Of a stretch of DNA of 64,000 bases, positions 1-9,575 are shown in pieces (the stretch's first letter is position 1; the number at the start of each line of letters is the position of its first letter). Source of the stretch: Rhodoluna lacicola (GTDB taxonomy: Bacteria; Actinomycetota; Actinomycetes; Actinomycetales; Microbacteriaceae); assembly GCF_000699505.1 (NCBI RefSeq), contig NZ_CP007490.1, positions 434,001-498,000 of the forward strand, given 5' to 3'. A program made the position numbers and the translations under genes. The notes below the pieces were generated by a model. The model did not search any database. It was not told the DNA's origin and saw only the letters and a program-made list of their open reading frames with translations.

Positions 1-1
1 G

Positions 2-532
2 CCAAACCCACTTTTGCCTGCTAGCTACGACATTCTTTGGTCTTCGGTTGTTTTCTTTATCCTGCTTGCTTTCTTCTGGTTCAAGGTTCTTCCTAATTTC
101 AAGAAGACCCTTGATGCACGCACCGAAGCGATCGAAGGTCGTCTAGAGGCTGCAGAAAAAGCTCAGGCTGAGGCCGCAGCTAAGACTGCAAACATCGAAG
201 CAGAGCAGGCAGCTGCTCGCGCCGAAGCCGCAGAGATTCGTGAGGCCGCCCGAGCCGAAGGTGCAGTCATTTTGGCTGAACTAAAGGAGCAGGCAGCAGC
301 AGAAGCAGCTCGTTTGACTGCAAATGCAAAATCACAGATTGAAGCCGAGCGTCAGGCTGCACTCATTTCACTTCGTGCAGAGGTTGGCACACTCGCCATC
401 GATCTTGCATCAAGCGTTGTTGGTGCCAGCTTGCAGAACGACAAGATTGCTAGCTCAGTGGTAGACCAGTTCTTGGCCGACCTAGAGGCTAACGACAAGT
501 CTTCGAAAGCGAAAGCAGGCGAGAAGAACTAA
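2..532 (+). CDS. atpF: F0F1 ATP synthase subunit b, 5' end outside window
   Basis: Peripheral-stalk subunit that ties the F1 head to the membrane a-subunit. The frame is open from base 2 and reads NPLLPASYDILWS, the usual b-subunit N-terminus, so the true start lies upstream and the TTG at base 14 is internal. A single hydrophobic helix (FFILLAFFWFKVL) is followed by a long Ala/Glu/Lys/Arg-rich stretch expected to form the b-dimer coiled coil. The stop codon overlaps the next start (TAATG). It is the first visible gene of atpFHAGDC; atpB and atpE are expected just upstream. Confidence 0.95.
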   Translation, partial: PNPLLPASYDILWSSVVFFILLAFFWFKVLPNFKKTLDARTEAIEGRLEAAEKAQAEAAAKTANIEAEQAAARAEAAEIREAARAEGAVILAELKEQAAAEAARLTANAKSQIEAERQAALISLRAEVGTLAIDLASSVVGASLQNDKIASSVVDQFLADLEANDKSSKAKAGEKN

Positions 533-1335
533 TGGCAAGCTCAACCAGACAGTCGCTGATTGCAGCTAAGGCAGCGCTAAACCCGCTTCTTGCAAAAGCT
601 GACCTCAAGTTCGCAGAAGAGATTTTCGCAATCGGCGCAGCCGTAGCGTCTTCATCTCAATTGCGCAGCATCCTCTCGGACCCTTCCGCCGAGGCTAAGG
701 CAAAATCAGGAGCATTGAACGCCGTGTTTGGCAAAAATGTTTCTGCTTCTGCGCTTGAGTTTGCGACCGCTCTGGTTGAACTTCGCTGGTCAACCGGCCA
801 GGACCTGGTCAGTGCGTTTGAGCAGTTGGCTGTTTACGCAGTTGCTGCCATCGCTGCTAACAACAAGAAAATCGCCGACGTTGAAAGCGAGCTATTTGCT
901 TTCAAGCAGGCTGTTGATTCTGATCAGGATCTGCAGTTTGCACTGGGCGATCGCCTGGCATCTGAGGACGCGCAGCTTGCTTTGGTTGCCTCGCTAATCA
1001 AGGGCAAGGCAAGCGACGAAGCTGCAGTTCTGATTCGCCGCGCGGTAACCGGCGCACGCCGTCGCCGCGTGTCTCTAGTTCTAGAGCAATTCGGCAAGCA
1101 AGTTTCTGCCTATGCAGAGCGCCTAGTAGCAACCGTCACCGTTGCGACACCGATGAGCTCAGCTCAGCTGGATCGTCTTGAAGGTGTCTTGGCGAAGTCT
1201 TACGGACAGAGCCTGAAGCTAAACGTTGAGGTTGATCCAGCAATCCTTGGCGGCATCAAAGTTCAGGTAGCTGGAGAGATTCTTGACGGAAGCTTGGCTT
1301 CACGTCTTACCAACGCAAAACTTCAGTTGGCATAA
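532..1335 (+). CDS. atpH: F0F1 ATP synthase subunit delta
   Basis: OSCP-like subunit joining the b stalk to the top of the alpha3beta3 head. At 267 residues it is much longer than the roughly 180-residue E. coli protein, as is common in Actinobacteria. The C-terminal region carries the family signature (DPAILGGIKVQVAGE). The start overlaps the atpF stop by one base, so the two are probably translationally coupled. A 78-bp gap with a good ribosome site (GTAGAGGAACGAG) separates it from atpA. Confidence 0.95.
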   Translation: MASSTRQSLIAAKAALNPLLAKADLKFAEEIFAIGAAVASSSQLRSILSDPSAEAKAKSGALNAVFGKNVSASALEFATALVELRWSTGQDLVSAFEQLAVYAVAAIAANNKKIADVESELFAFKQAVDSDQDLQFALGDRLASEDAQLALVASLIKGKASDEAAVLIRRAVTGARRRRVSLVLEQFGKQVSAYAERLVATVTVATPMSSAQLDRLEGVLAKSYGQSLKLNVEVDPAILGGIKVQVAGEILDGSLASRLTNAKLQLA

Positions 1336-1413
1336 CTGCCAACTGACCAAAACTTCAGTCACTAATCCGGCTGAGAGACCAACAGGGGTTCGCCCCAGAA
1401 GTAGAGGAACGAG

Positions 1414-3045
1414 ATGGCAGATCTGAAAATCAGCCCGAACGAGATTCGCGACGCTCTAAAGGACTTCGTAAAGTCTTACGAGCCAGCCAAGGCTTCTCGC
1501 TCAGAGGTAGGCCACGTAATCGATGCCGGTGACGGTATTGCTCACGTTGAGGGACTACCAAGTGCGATGGCCAATGAGCTACTCAAGTTCGCCGACGGCA
1601 CTCTTGGCCTAGCCCTGAACCTCGACGAGCGCGAGATCGGTACCGTTGTGCTCGGTAACTTCGAAGGCATCGTTGAGGGTATGGAAGTTCACCGCACCGG
1701 TGAAGTTCTATCTGTACCTGTTGGTGACGCATTCTTGGGTCGAGTCGTTGACCCACTGGGTAACCCAATCGACGGTCAGGGAGACATCAAGGCCGAGGGC
1801 CGTCGCGCGCTAGAGCTTCAGGCACCTGGTGTTATGGCTCGTAAGTCAGTTCACGAACCACTGCAGACCGGTATCAAGGCAATCGACGCGATGATCCCAG
1901 TTGGTCGTGGTCAGCGTCAGCTAATCATCGGTGACCGCCAGACAGGTAAGACCGCAATCGCGATCGACACCATCATCAACCAGAAGGCAAACTGGGAGTC
2001 AGGCGATGTCAACAAGCAGGTTCGTTGCATCTACGTGGCTATTGGTCAAAAGGGTTCAACCATTGCTGGTGTGAAGGGTGCTCTTGAAGAGGCCGGCGCA
2101 ATGGAGTACACCACCATCGTGGCTTCTCCTGCATCTGACCCAGCTGGTTTCAAGTACCTAGCTCCATACACCGGTTCTGCAATTGGTCAGCACTGGATGT
2201 ACGGCGGCAAGCACGTACTAATCATTTTTGATGACCTGTCAAAGCAGGCCGAGGCATACCGTGCCGTTTCACTTCTTCTTCGTCGTCCACCAGGCCGTGA
2301 GGCTTACCCAGGTGACGTGTTCTACCTACACTCACGTCTACTAGAGCGCTGTGCGAAGTTGAACGATGAACTTGGTGGCGGTTCGATGACTGGTCTGCCA
2401 ATCATTGAGACAAAGGCAAACGACGTTTCTGCATACATTCCAACCAACGTGATTTCTATCACCGATGGTCAGATCTTCCTGCAGTCAGACTTGTTCAACT
2501 CAAACCAGCGCCCTGCGATTGACGTAGGTATCTCGGTTTCACGTGTTGGTGGTGCGGCTCAGGTTAAGGGAATCAAGGGCGTTTCAGGAACCCTGAAGCT
2601 TGAACTTGCTCAGTACCGCGCACTTGAGGCGTTCGCAATGTTCGCGTCTGACCTAGATGCAGCATCACGTCAGCAGCTAGCTCGCGGTGCACGTTTGATG
2701 GAATTGCTAAAGCAGCCTCAGTACTCTCCATACCCAGTCGAGGAACAGACCGTTTCTATCTGGGCGGGTACCACCGGAAAGCTTGATGAAGTTCCAGTTG
2801 AAGACGTGCTTCGTTTTGAAGCTGAACTTCTAGAGCACCTACGCCGTAACACCAAGGTGCTAACCACCATTCGCGAGACCAGCAAGCTGGAGAGCGACAC
2901 CGTGGCGGAGCTTGAGAAGGAAGTTACAAAGTTCAAGAAGAGCTTTGCCACCAAGGGCGGAACCCCGCTTCCTTCAAACGGCACCGAAGCTCTTGAAGAA
3001 GAAGACGTAAACCAGGAAAAAATCGTGAAGGGTAAGAAGAAGTAA
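1414..3045 (+). CDS. atpA: F0F1 ATP synthase subunit alpha
   Basis: Non-catalytic nucleotide-binding subunit of the F1 hexamer, 543 residues. The P-loop GDRQTGKT is at residues 173-180 and the ATPase alpha/beta signature appears as [11 protein letters not shown]-terminal beta-barrel, central nucleotide-binding and C-terminal helical domains are all present, with a charged tail ([16 protein letters not shown]) typical of actinobacterial alpha chains. Codon use is strongly biased (many CTA, GGT, CGT), consistent with high expression. Confidence 0.98.
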   Translation: MADLKISPNEIRDALKDFVKSYEPAKASRSEVGHVIDAGDGIAHVEGLPSAMANELLKFADGTLGLALNLDEREIGTVVLGNFEGIVEGMEVHRTGEVLSVPVGDAFLGRVVDPLGNPIDGQGDIKAEGRRALELQAPGVMARKSVHEPLQTGIKAIDAMIPVGRGQRQLIIGDRQTGKTAIAIDTIINQKANWESGDVNKQVRCIYVAIGQKGSTIAGVKGALEEAGAMEYTTIVASPASDPAGFKYLAPYTGSAIGQHWMYGGKHVLIIFDDLSKQAEAYRAVSLLLRRPPGREAYPGDVFYLHSRLLERCAKLNDELGGGSMTGLPIIETKANDVSAYIPTNVISITDGQIFLQSDLFNSNQRPAIDVGISVSRVGGAAQVKGIKGVSGTLKLELAQYRALEAFAMFASDLDAASRQQLARGARLMELLKQPQYSPYPVEEQTVSIWAGTTGKLDEVPVEDVLRFEAELLEHLRRNTKVLTTIRETSKLESDTVAELEKEVTKFKKSFATKGGTPLPSNGTEALEEEDVNQEKIVKGKKK

Positions 3046-3099
3046 TTCTTCTTTTCATCACGAAACTAACCACCCAGATATAGAGAGCGAGGAGAGAAC

Positions 3100-4008
3100 A
3101 TGGGAGCGCAACTTCGCGTCTACAGACAGAAAATTAAGTCTGCACAGACCACCAAGAAGATCACTCGTGCCATGGAGTTGATCTCCGCTTCGCGCATCAA
3201 CAAAGCTCAGCAGCGCGTAGCAGCATCAACCCCTTACTCGCGTGCGGTGACTCGTGCGGTTTCAGCGGTTGCAACATTCTCAAATGTTGATCACCCGCTA
3301 ACCACCGAGCCAGCCCGCATTGACCGCGCAGCAGTAGTGATTTTCACTTCTGACCGTGGTCTAGCCGGTGCTTTCTCATCAAACGTCCTCAAGGAAGCAG
3401 AGCAGCTAACTAACCTACTCAAGGAGCAGGGTAAGGAAGTTGTTTACTACCTAGTTGGTCGCAAGGCCGTTGCTTACTTTGGTTTCCGTCGTCGTGCATT
3501 CACCCGAAGCTGGATTGGTGGAACAGATCTTCCTCAATTTGGCACCGCAAAAGAAATTGCCGATGCAGTTGTTGAAGCATTCAACACCGATTACAAAGAC
3601 GGTGGTGTGGATGAAATCCACTTGGTTTCGAACCGTTTTATCTCGATGATTGCCCAGGTCCCAGAAGTAGTTCGTTTGCTTCCGCTGGAAATTGTTGAGG
3701 GTGTTGAAGCGCCTGCCGATTCACAGGTTTACCCGCTTTACGAATTTGAGCCAGATGTAAACAAGGTGCTAGACGCACTGCTACCGGTTTACATCGAGAG
3801 CCGTATTTACAATGCAATGCTGCAGTCTGCAGCGTCTGAGCACGCTGCTCGTCAAAAGGCAATGAAGTCAGCTACTGACAATGCCGACAAGCTGATCAAG
3901 AACTACACACGCCTGTCAAACGCAGCGCGTCAGTCAGAAATTACGCAACAGATTTCCGAAATTGTTGGTGGTGCAGACGCTTTGTCTACCGCCGGCAACG
4001 AGGACTAA
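3100..4008 (+). CDS. atpG: F0F1 ATP synthase subunit gamma
   Basis: Central rotor shaft inside the alpha3beta3 ring, 302 residues. The N-terminal helix begins [20 protein letters not shown] and contains the [12 protein letters not shown] segment; the C-terminal helix ends with the conserved [20 protein letters not shown] region. A ribosome site GAGCGAGGAGAG precedes the ATG. It lies between atpA and atpD as in most bacterial operons. Confidence 0.97.
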   Translation: MGAQLRVYRQKIKSAQTTKKITRAMELISASRINKAQQRVAASTPYSRAVTRAVSAVATFSNVDHPLTTEPARIDRAAVVIFTSDRGLAGAFSSNVLKEAEQLTNLLKEQGKEVVYYLVGRKAVAYFGFRRRAFTRSWIGGTDLPQFGTAKEIADAVVEAFNTDYKDGGVDEIHLVSNRFISMIAQVPEVVRLLPLEIVEGVEAPADSQVYPLYEFEPDVNKVLDALLPVYIESRIYNAMLQSAASEHAARQKAMKSATDNADKLIKNYTRLSNAARQSEITQQISEIVGGADALSTAGNED

Positions 4009-5466
<1,458 letters not shown>

Positions 5467-5468
5467 TA

Positions 5469-5729
5469 ATGGCCACCCTTCGCGTTGAACTAGTAGCTGC
5501 CGACCAGGCCGTATGGACTGGCGAAGCCAAGATGGTTATTGCAAAGACCGTCGAAGGTGAGATCGGTTTGCTACCGGGTCACGAACCAATGCTCGCCATT
5601 CTTGGCGCAGGTGAGGTTCGCATCACCCTTGAAGACGGAAACGTCATCAAGGCAAATGCCGAAGACGGATTTCTATCTGTAGAGAACAACGTTGTGGCCA
5701 TCGTGGCTAGAAACGCAGCACTGGTCTAA
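5469..5729 (+). CDS. atpC: F0F1 ATP synthase subunit epsilon, short form
   Basis: Rotor-foot subunit linking gamma to the c-ring. At 86 residues it covers only the N-terminal beta-sandwich (LRVELVAADQAVWTGEA ... GEIGLLPGHEPML) and stops where the C-terminal two-helix domain of the E. coli type (about 139 residues) would begin. That helical domain is the ATPase-inhibitory element in other bacteria, so this enzyme should lack epsilon-type autoinhibition (inference). Short epsilon chains are, to my knowledge, usual in Microbacteriaceae. It closes the operon, just before a strong terminator. Confidence 0.94.
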   Translation: MATLRVELVAADQAVWTGEAKMVIAKTVEGEIGLLPGHEPMLAILGAGEVRITLEDGNVIKANAEDGFLSVENNVVAIVARNAALV

Positions 5730-5748
5730 AGCCTGAAATATTTCAAAC

Positions 5749-5778
5749 AGAAACCCCAGTCTTTTGACTGGGGTTTCT
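5749..5778 (+). terminator. Rho-independent terminator of the atp operon
   Basis: A perfect 13-bp stem (AGAAACCCCAGTC with its complement) closes a TTTT loop 20 bp after atpC. The stem ends in T-rich sequence on the + strand and A-rich on the other, so it may also stop transcription of the convergent corrinoid adenosyltransferase gene that ends at 5782. Confidence 0.9.
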
Positions 5779-5781
5779 GCA

Positions 5782-6387
5782 TTAGCGATTCGCGGTTGGT
5801 TTCCACTTAACATCGTTGCCACCGTTGGCAACGCGGGCCAGCACGAATAACAAATCGCTTAGGCGGTTTAGATACTTGGCGGCAACCACATTGATGCCAC
5901 CGGCATCGGTGCCCTTCTTGGATGGTTCAACTCCGTGAGTTTCAATTGCGTGCCAAGTAGCGCGCTCTGCTCGGCGAACCACAGTTCTGGCTAGATGCAA
6001 TCCGGCCGCCAGCGAGGTGCCGCCCGGCAGAATAAAAGAGTCCAGCTTGGGCAATTCGCTGTTGTACTTGTCGATGGCGTTTTCCAACTGGTCGACCCAA
6101 TCAGCCGGCACTCGAATCGGTTGGTATTCATATGTATCGTGCAGTGGGGTTGCCAGATCGGCACCTAGATCGAACAGTTCGTTTTGAATTCGGGTCAGCA
6201 GAGCCAAAGTATCGGGGTCAATTTCACCTTTGGAGAAACTAAGCGCTAAACCAATTGCCGAGTTTGCCTCATCAACATCGGCATAGGCTTCAATGCGCGG
6301 GTCAGTCTTGCGTACTCGGGTGTAGTCACTGAGCCCAGTCATTCCCTCATCGCCGGTGCGCGTGTAGATCTTCGTAAGTTTCACCAT
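5782..6387 (-). CDS. Cob(I)yrinic acid a,c-diamide adenosyltransferase, PduO type
   Basis: ATP:corrinoid adenosyltransferase that makes adenosylcobalamin from cob(I)alamin and ATP. The 201-residue protein starts MVKLTKIYTRTGDEGMTGL, the ATP-binding N-terminal motif of the PduO/MMAB family, and has the conserved C-terminal RRAERATWHA segment. No B12 biosynthesis gene is nearby, which fits salvage of imported corrinoid. It is transcribed toward the atp terminator. A -10 box TAGACT ends 6 nt before the ATG and no Shine-Dalgarno is visible, suggesting a leaderless message. Confidence 0.93.
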   Translation of the reverse strand: MVKLTKIYTRTGDEGMTGLSDYTRVRKTDPRIEAYADVDEANSAIGLALSFSKGEIDPDTLALLTRIQNELFDLGADLATPLHDTYEYQPIRVPADWVDQLENAIDKYNSELPKLDSFILPGGTSLAAGLHLARTVVRRAERATWHAIETHGVEPSKKGTDAGGINVVAAKYLNRLSDLLFVLARVANGGNDVKWKPTANR

Positions 6388-6393
6388 GTAGCC

Positions 6394-6399
6394 AGTCTA
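6394..6399 (-). promoter_or_regulatory. -10 box TAGACT, leaderless promoter of the adenosyltransferase gene
   Basis: The hexamer reads TAGACT on the minus strand and ends 6 nt before the ATG at 6387. No convincing -35 element is seen. Confidence 0.6.
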
Positions 6400-6423
6400 G
6401 AAACTTATCCGCTCAGGAACTAA

Positions 6424-6429
6424 TAGGCT
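6424..6429 (+). promoter_or_regulatory. -10 box TAGGCT, leaderless promoter of yaaA
   Basis: TAGGCT ends 7 nt before the ATG at 6437, with no purine-rich ribosome site between them. It diverges from the adenosyltransferase promoter about 25 bp away. Confidence 0.6.
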
Positions 6430-6436
6430 AATTTTT

Positions 6437-7162
6437 ATGCTCTTTTTGATCCCCCCTTCTGAAACCAAAGCCGATGGCGGGGGTTCAATCAAAATCACTC
6501 AGGCTCACCTGACCTTTGGCGGTCTGGATCAAACTCGCGATGAGGTTTTAGCGGCCTACATTAAAGCAACCGGCGACCAAGACATCCGCCAAGCGCCAAC
6601 CATGGCTGCGATTAATCGATACACCGGCACTCTTTACGCGGCAATTCATGGCCGAGGCTTAAAGGGCACGCCAACAGTAAATAATTCACTCAACACCGAT
6701 GAACTTGCCCGAGCCCGCAGTATGGTGCTGATTCAGTCTGCGCTTTTTGGAGCGATTGCTGCTACCGACCTAATCCCAAATTACAAAGTTTCGCCAAGCA
6801 AGTTGATTTGCGGCATAAATCTAAAGCGGGTTTGGCCAGCACCGCACGAACAGTTTGCCTGGGCTCGCCTGGCCGCCGGTCCAGTTATTGATCTGCGCTC
6901 AAAGGCATACGCCGATCTTGCGCCCCTGCCAGAGAACATCGATGCCTATACCGTGACGGTGTTTGTTGAACGAGCGGATGGTTCTCGCGAGCAGTTGAAT
7001 CACTTCAATAAGAAGGCCAAGGGTCAGTTGGTGCGTGCGGCACTGACCGCATCGAAAGAACCCCAAACCATTGCTGAACTGAAAGCCTGCGCCAAAAAAG
7101 TTGGACTCAAGCTAGAGATTAATTCAAAAGCCCTAACCCTAATTACTACCGAAGCAACCTAG
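6437..7162 (+). CDS. yaaA: YaaA-family peroxide stress protein (DUF328)
   Basis: Member of the YaaA/DUF328 family; the E. coli protein lowers free iron and limits oxidative DNA damage during peroxide stress. The 241 residues begin with the family hallmark MLFLIPPSETK and contain the middle segment LFGAIAATDLIPNYKVSPS. There is no signal peptide, so it should be cytosolic. It is a single-gene unit, divergent from the adenosyltransferase gene and convergent with the next one. Confidence 0.9.
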   Translation: MLFLIPPSETKADGGGSIKITQAHLTFGGLDQTRDEVLAAYIKATGDQDIRQAPTMAAINRYTGTLYAAIHGRGLKGTPTVNNSLNTDELARARSMVLIQSALFGAIAATDLIPNYKVSPSKLICGINLKRVWPAPHEQFAWARLAAGPVIDLRSKAYADLAPLPENIDAYTVTVFVERADGSREQLNHFNKKAKGQLVRAALTASKEPQTIAELKACAKKVGLKLEINSKALTLITTEAT

Positions 7163-7174
7163 GTGGTCGCTGGG

Positions 7175-8359
7175 CTACTTGAGCATTGGTGAAACTTCGA
7201 CCGGGTCCGGAAGTTCCACTACGCCGTCTTCCAGATTGAACACCGGAGTTAGCCAGCCTTGATCGGCAAAAAGCATCACACCGGGCACGATCCAAGGTTT
7301 GCCTGATTTATCCCAAATCATCAATTGAGCCTTAATCGCTTTGTTGACTGTGACATTAATCGGGGTTGGGCTTGGTGCGGGTGATTGGTCAGGTTCAGGA
7401 TTTTCGGGCAGGTCTTCGCCGAAGGGTTCTGGCGCCGAAAGAGATTTAGCGGCACCATCAAAAGCAATTACTTCGCCACCGGGGTTGGTTTGATATTTAG
7501 CCCAGACTGATTGAGCCAGTTGGCCAGAGTAGCGCCAGTCGCTGATTCGTCCTACTGCGGCCTTGTCAGAGATGGTTTTGAAATCACCGCGGCTTACCGC
7601 TTTTACTGAATGACCAGACACCGAGCCGATTTTGCCGGTGGGCCCCCAGCTGACGGTCCATTCAATTGGAGAATCCTGACCACCAATTTGCAAACTCGAA
7701 TAGGCGCTAGCGCCCCAATCAGAGGATGAGGTCTGAATTTGGGCTGCGGAAACTTTCTGACCAACGGCGCTAAATATTTTTGCGGCCTCAGTGATCATTT
7801 GATCTTTTGAAGGCAGCAGTTCCGGAGTTGGTTTTTGTTCTGCGTATTGTCCGCAGTAGTTTGCGCCGTCTTCGGCGGTTTCCCACTTATTGCAGTCCGG
7901 TGTTGGATAAGCCTGGGGTTCATTGAACCACCAACTTCCGGTTCCACTCCAGTTAATTGTGGCCGAAGCACCGGAGCCATCTTTTGAACCAATGACGAAA
8001 ACCCGGTACTGATCATTTGAATACTCAGGCTCAAAGAGGCTGCCTTGCACTCCAAGAGCGTCGGCAACTCTTTGAAGAATTGCTTTAGGTTCACCGCTAA
8101 GTTGCAGTTCATAAACCTGCCCTGTGCCAGCCTCATCAGAAAGAGCGTCCCCAGCCTCGTAAACGTAGGTAAAGGGGTTCGGCATCATCATTTTTGCATC
8201 GGCGAATTCGCTGGCCTGTCCCGGCTGCGCCGAGGTGCCGCTTGCGCCTAAAGAAATTAGCGGTTGCTTCATGACCGTCGTTCCAGCAGTTGCCGGGACC
8301 AAGACCAGCGCGGCCCCAACGGCTACCGATTGAAGCAGGATTGCAAGGTTTTGTCGCAT
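7175..8359 (-). CDS. Secreted or membrane-anchored protein of unknown function
   Basis: Not recognised. From the ATG at 8359 the protein has about 394 residues: a hydrophobic N-terminal segment (LAILLQSVAVGAALVLVP), a large polar exported region, one nearby Cys pair (CNKWETAEDGANYC) that could form a disulfide, a Pro-rich linker (PEPDQSPAPSPTP), and a C-terminal domain with the segment KPWIVPGVMLF. A TTG six codons upstream (8377) is possible, but the -10-like CAGACT ends 6 nt before the ATG, favouring 8359. It is monocistronic and ends 12 bp from yaaA. Confidence 0.8.
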   Translation of the reverse strand: MRQNLAILLQSVAVGAALVLVPATAGTTVMKQPLISLGASGTSAQPGQASEFADAKMMMPNPFTYVYEAGDALSDEAGTGQVYELQLSGEPKAILQRVADALGVQGSLFEPEYSNDQYRVFVIGSKDGSGASATINWSGTGSWWFNEPQAYPTPDCNKWETAEDGANYCGQYAEQKPTPELLPSKDQMITEAAKIFSAVGQKVSAAQIQTSSSDWGASAYSSLQIGGQDSPIEWTVSWGPTGKIGSVSGHSVKAVSRGDFKTISDKAAVGRISDWRYSGQLAQSVWAKYQTNPGGEVIAFDGAAKSLSAPEPFGEDLPENPEPDQSPAPSPTPINVTVNKAIKAQLMIWDKSGKPWIVPGVMLFADQGWLTPVFNLEDGVVELPDPVEVSPMLK

Positions 8360-8410
8360 GTTTCCAGTCTGCCTCAACCCGGCGTTAGCCGAGCCTAAAC
8401 ACAGCGAACT

Positions 8411-8995
8411 CTAAGCAAGTTCTTTTCGCCTGAAACAACCGGGGGCGTGATCGTTAACCATGCCGATGGATTGCATCAAGGCATACATGGTTGTTGGACC
8501 TACGAAGCCAAATCCTCTGGCGCGTAATTCCTTGCTGATTGCAGTTGATTCGGGAGTCACGGCAACCCATTCAAAACTTTTGGCCGGTTGCATTTTTTTA
8601 CTAGCCGGGGGAGCGAACTGCCAAAGCACGTCGCTGATTGATTCGCCAGATTTTTGCATCTCTAAAACCAGGCGGGCATTTTTGATGGCGCTTTCAATTT
8701 TGCTGCGATTTCTAATAATGCGCTCATCCAGCATTAGCCGATCAACATCACTCTGGGTGAACTTGGCAACTTTCTTATAATCAAAGTTTTTGAAAGCCAT
8801 GCGAAAACCTTCGCGCCGCTTGAGAATGGTGATCCACGAAAGTCCGGCTTGGAATCCCTCTAGGCAAATTCGCTCAAATATTTCTTGATCACCGGAAAGT
8901 GGCACACCCCATTCGGTGTCGTGGTACTCAAGGTAGAGCTCATCGTTTCCGGGCCACTGGCAACGGCTCAACCCGTCATCATATTTGCGAATCAT
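8411..8995 (-). CDS. tag: DNA-3-methyladenine glycosylase I
   Basis: Base-excision glycosylase that removes 3-methyladenine from alkylated DNA. The 194 residues contain the Tag signature: N-terminal CQWPGNDELYLEYHDTEWG with its zinc-binding Cys/His, then FQAGLSWITILKRR, GFGFVGPTT and a C-terminal His/Cys pair (NDHAPGCFRR). The start ATG overlaps the ogt stop by one base (TGATG), so both alkylation-repair enzymes are in one operon and probably translationally coupled. Confidence 0.94.
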   Translation of the reverse strand: MIRKYDDGLSRCQWPGNDELYLEYHDTEWGVPLSGDQEIFERICLEGFQAGLSWITILKRREGFRMAFKNFDYKKVAKFTQSDVDRLMLDERIIRNRSKIESAIKNARLVLEMQKSGESISDVLWQFAPPASKKMQPAKSFEWVAVTPESTAISKELRARGFGFVGPTTMYALMQSIGMVNDHAPGCFRRKELA

Positions 8996-9513
8996 CAGCG
9001 AGCGGCCTTTTTGCCCGCGCGTTCAAGGTCAATTAATTGCTGCTGGGTCTCAATCCCCTCGCCAGCAAAATACCCAGTCAATTTGTTTCCAGATGCCACG
9101 ACCCGATGGCAGGGCACAAGCAACGGAAGGGAATTTGAACCCACTGCCGTTCCCACTGCTCTCGCGGCACCTGGATTTCCAATCTTCTCGGCTATCTCGC
9201 TGTAGGTCATGGTGCGGCCAAATTTGATTTTTGAAACCTGATTCCAAACTGTTTCTTGAAAAGCTGTTCCATGGTGCTCGAAGTCAAGATCTAGAGACGG
9301 AGTCTTGCCCTCAAGGTAATCCAAGATTTTTTTCTTGGCGTCAACCAGTGTTTTGGATTTGCCCAGGTTTGGTATGACTCTGTTACCGCATGGCCCCTTA
9401 TTGGAAGATCCGATTATCTCGATGCGAACAACCTTTTCGCCGCGAGAAAAAACTGTGATCCAGCCGATATCTGACTTAAACGAAAGGTTCGCATCGAATT
9501 CAATGTTCTTCAT
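8995..9513 (-). CDS. ogt: Methylated-DNA--[protein]-cysteine S-methyltransferase
   Basis: Suicide repair protein that takes the methyl group from O6-methylguanine. The 172 residues contain the active-site motif PCHRVV followed by GYFAGEGIETQQQLIDLE, and the DNA-binding helix region YSEIAEKIGNPGAARAVGTA. It is co-transcribed with tag. Its 5' end is unusual: a -10 box TAGGTT lies 6 nt before the ATG inside the loop of a long inverted repeat whose left arm is the start of this coding sequence. Confidence 0.94.
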   Translation of the reverse strand: MKNIEFDANLSFKSDIGWITVFSRGEKVVRIEIIGSSNKGPCGNRVIPNLGKSKTLVDAKKKILDYLEGKTPSLDLDFEHHGTAFQETVWNQVSKIKFGRTMTYSEIAEKIGNPGAARAVGTAVGSNSLPLLVPCHRVVASGNKLTGYFAGEGIETQQQLIDLERAGKKAAR

Positions 9514-9557
9514 GAGTGGAACCTATCTTTCCATGAAGTTTGAATTCGATGCGAACC
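9486..9557. repeat. Long near-perfect inverted repeat copying the ogt 5' end
   Basis: The outer arms are an exact 18-bp inverted repeat: GGTTCGCATCGAATTCAA at 9486-9503 and its reverse complement at 9540-9557. A second exact pair (CTTCATG at 9508-9514, CATGAAG at 9532-9538) sits inside. The left arms are codons 1-9 of ogt, so the right arms are an inverted copy that even encodes MKFEFDAN on the + strand against MKNIEFDAN of Ogt. The loop at 9515-9531 holds the ogt -10 box. It may act as an operator, a cruciform, or a terminator for the upstream aminotransferase gene. Confidence 0.85.
9520..9525 (-). promoter_or_regulatory. -10 box TAGGTT, leaderless promoter of ogt-tag
   Basis: TAGGTT on the minus strand ends 6 nt before the ogt ATG. 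It lies in the loop of the inverted repeat, and the expected -35 position (about 9543-9548) falls within the right arm. Confidence 0.6.
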
Positions 9558-9575
9558 CTAAGTTGTGGAGAACTC

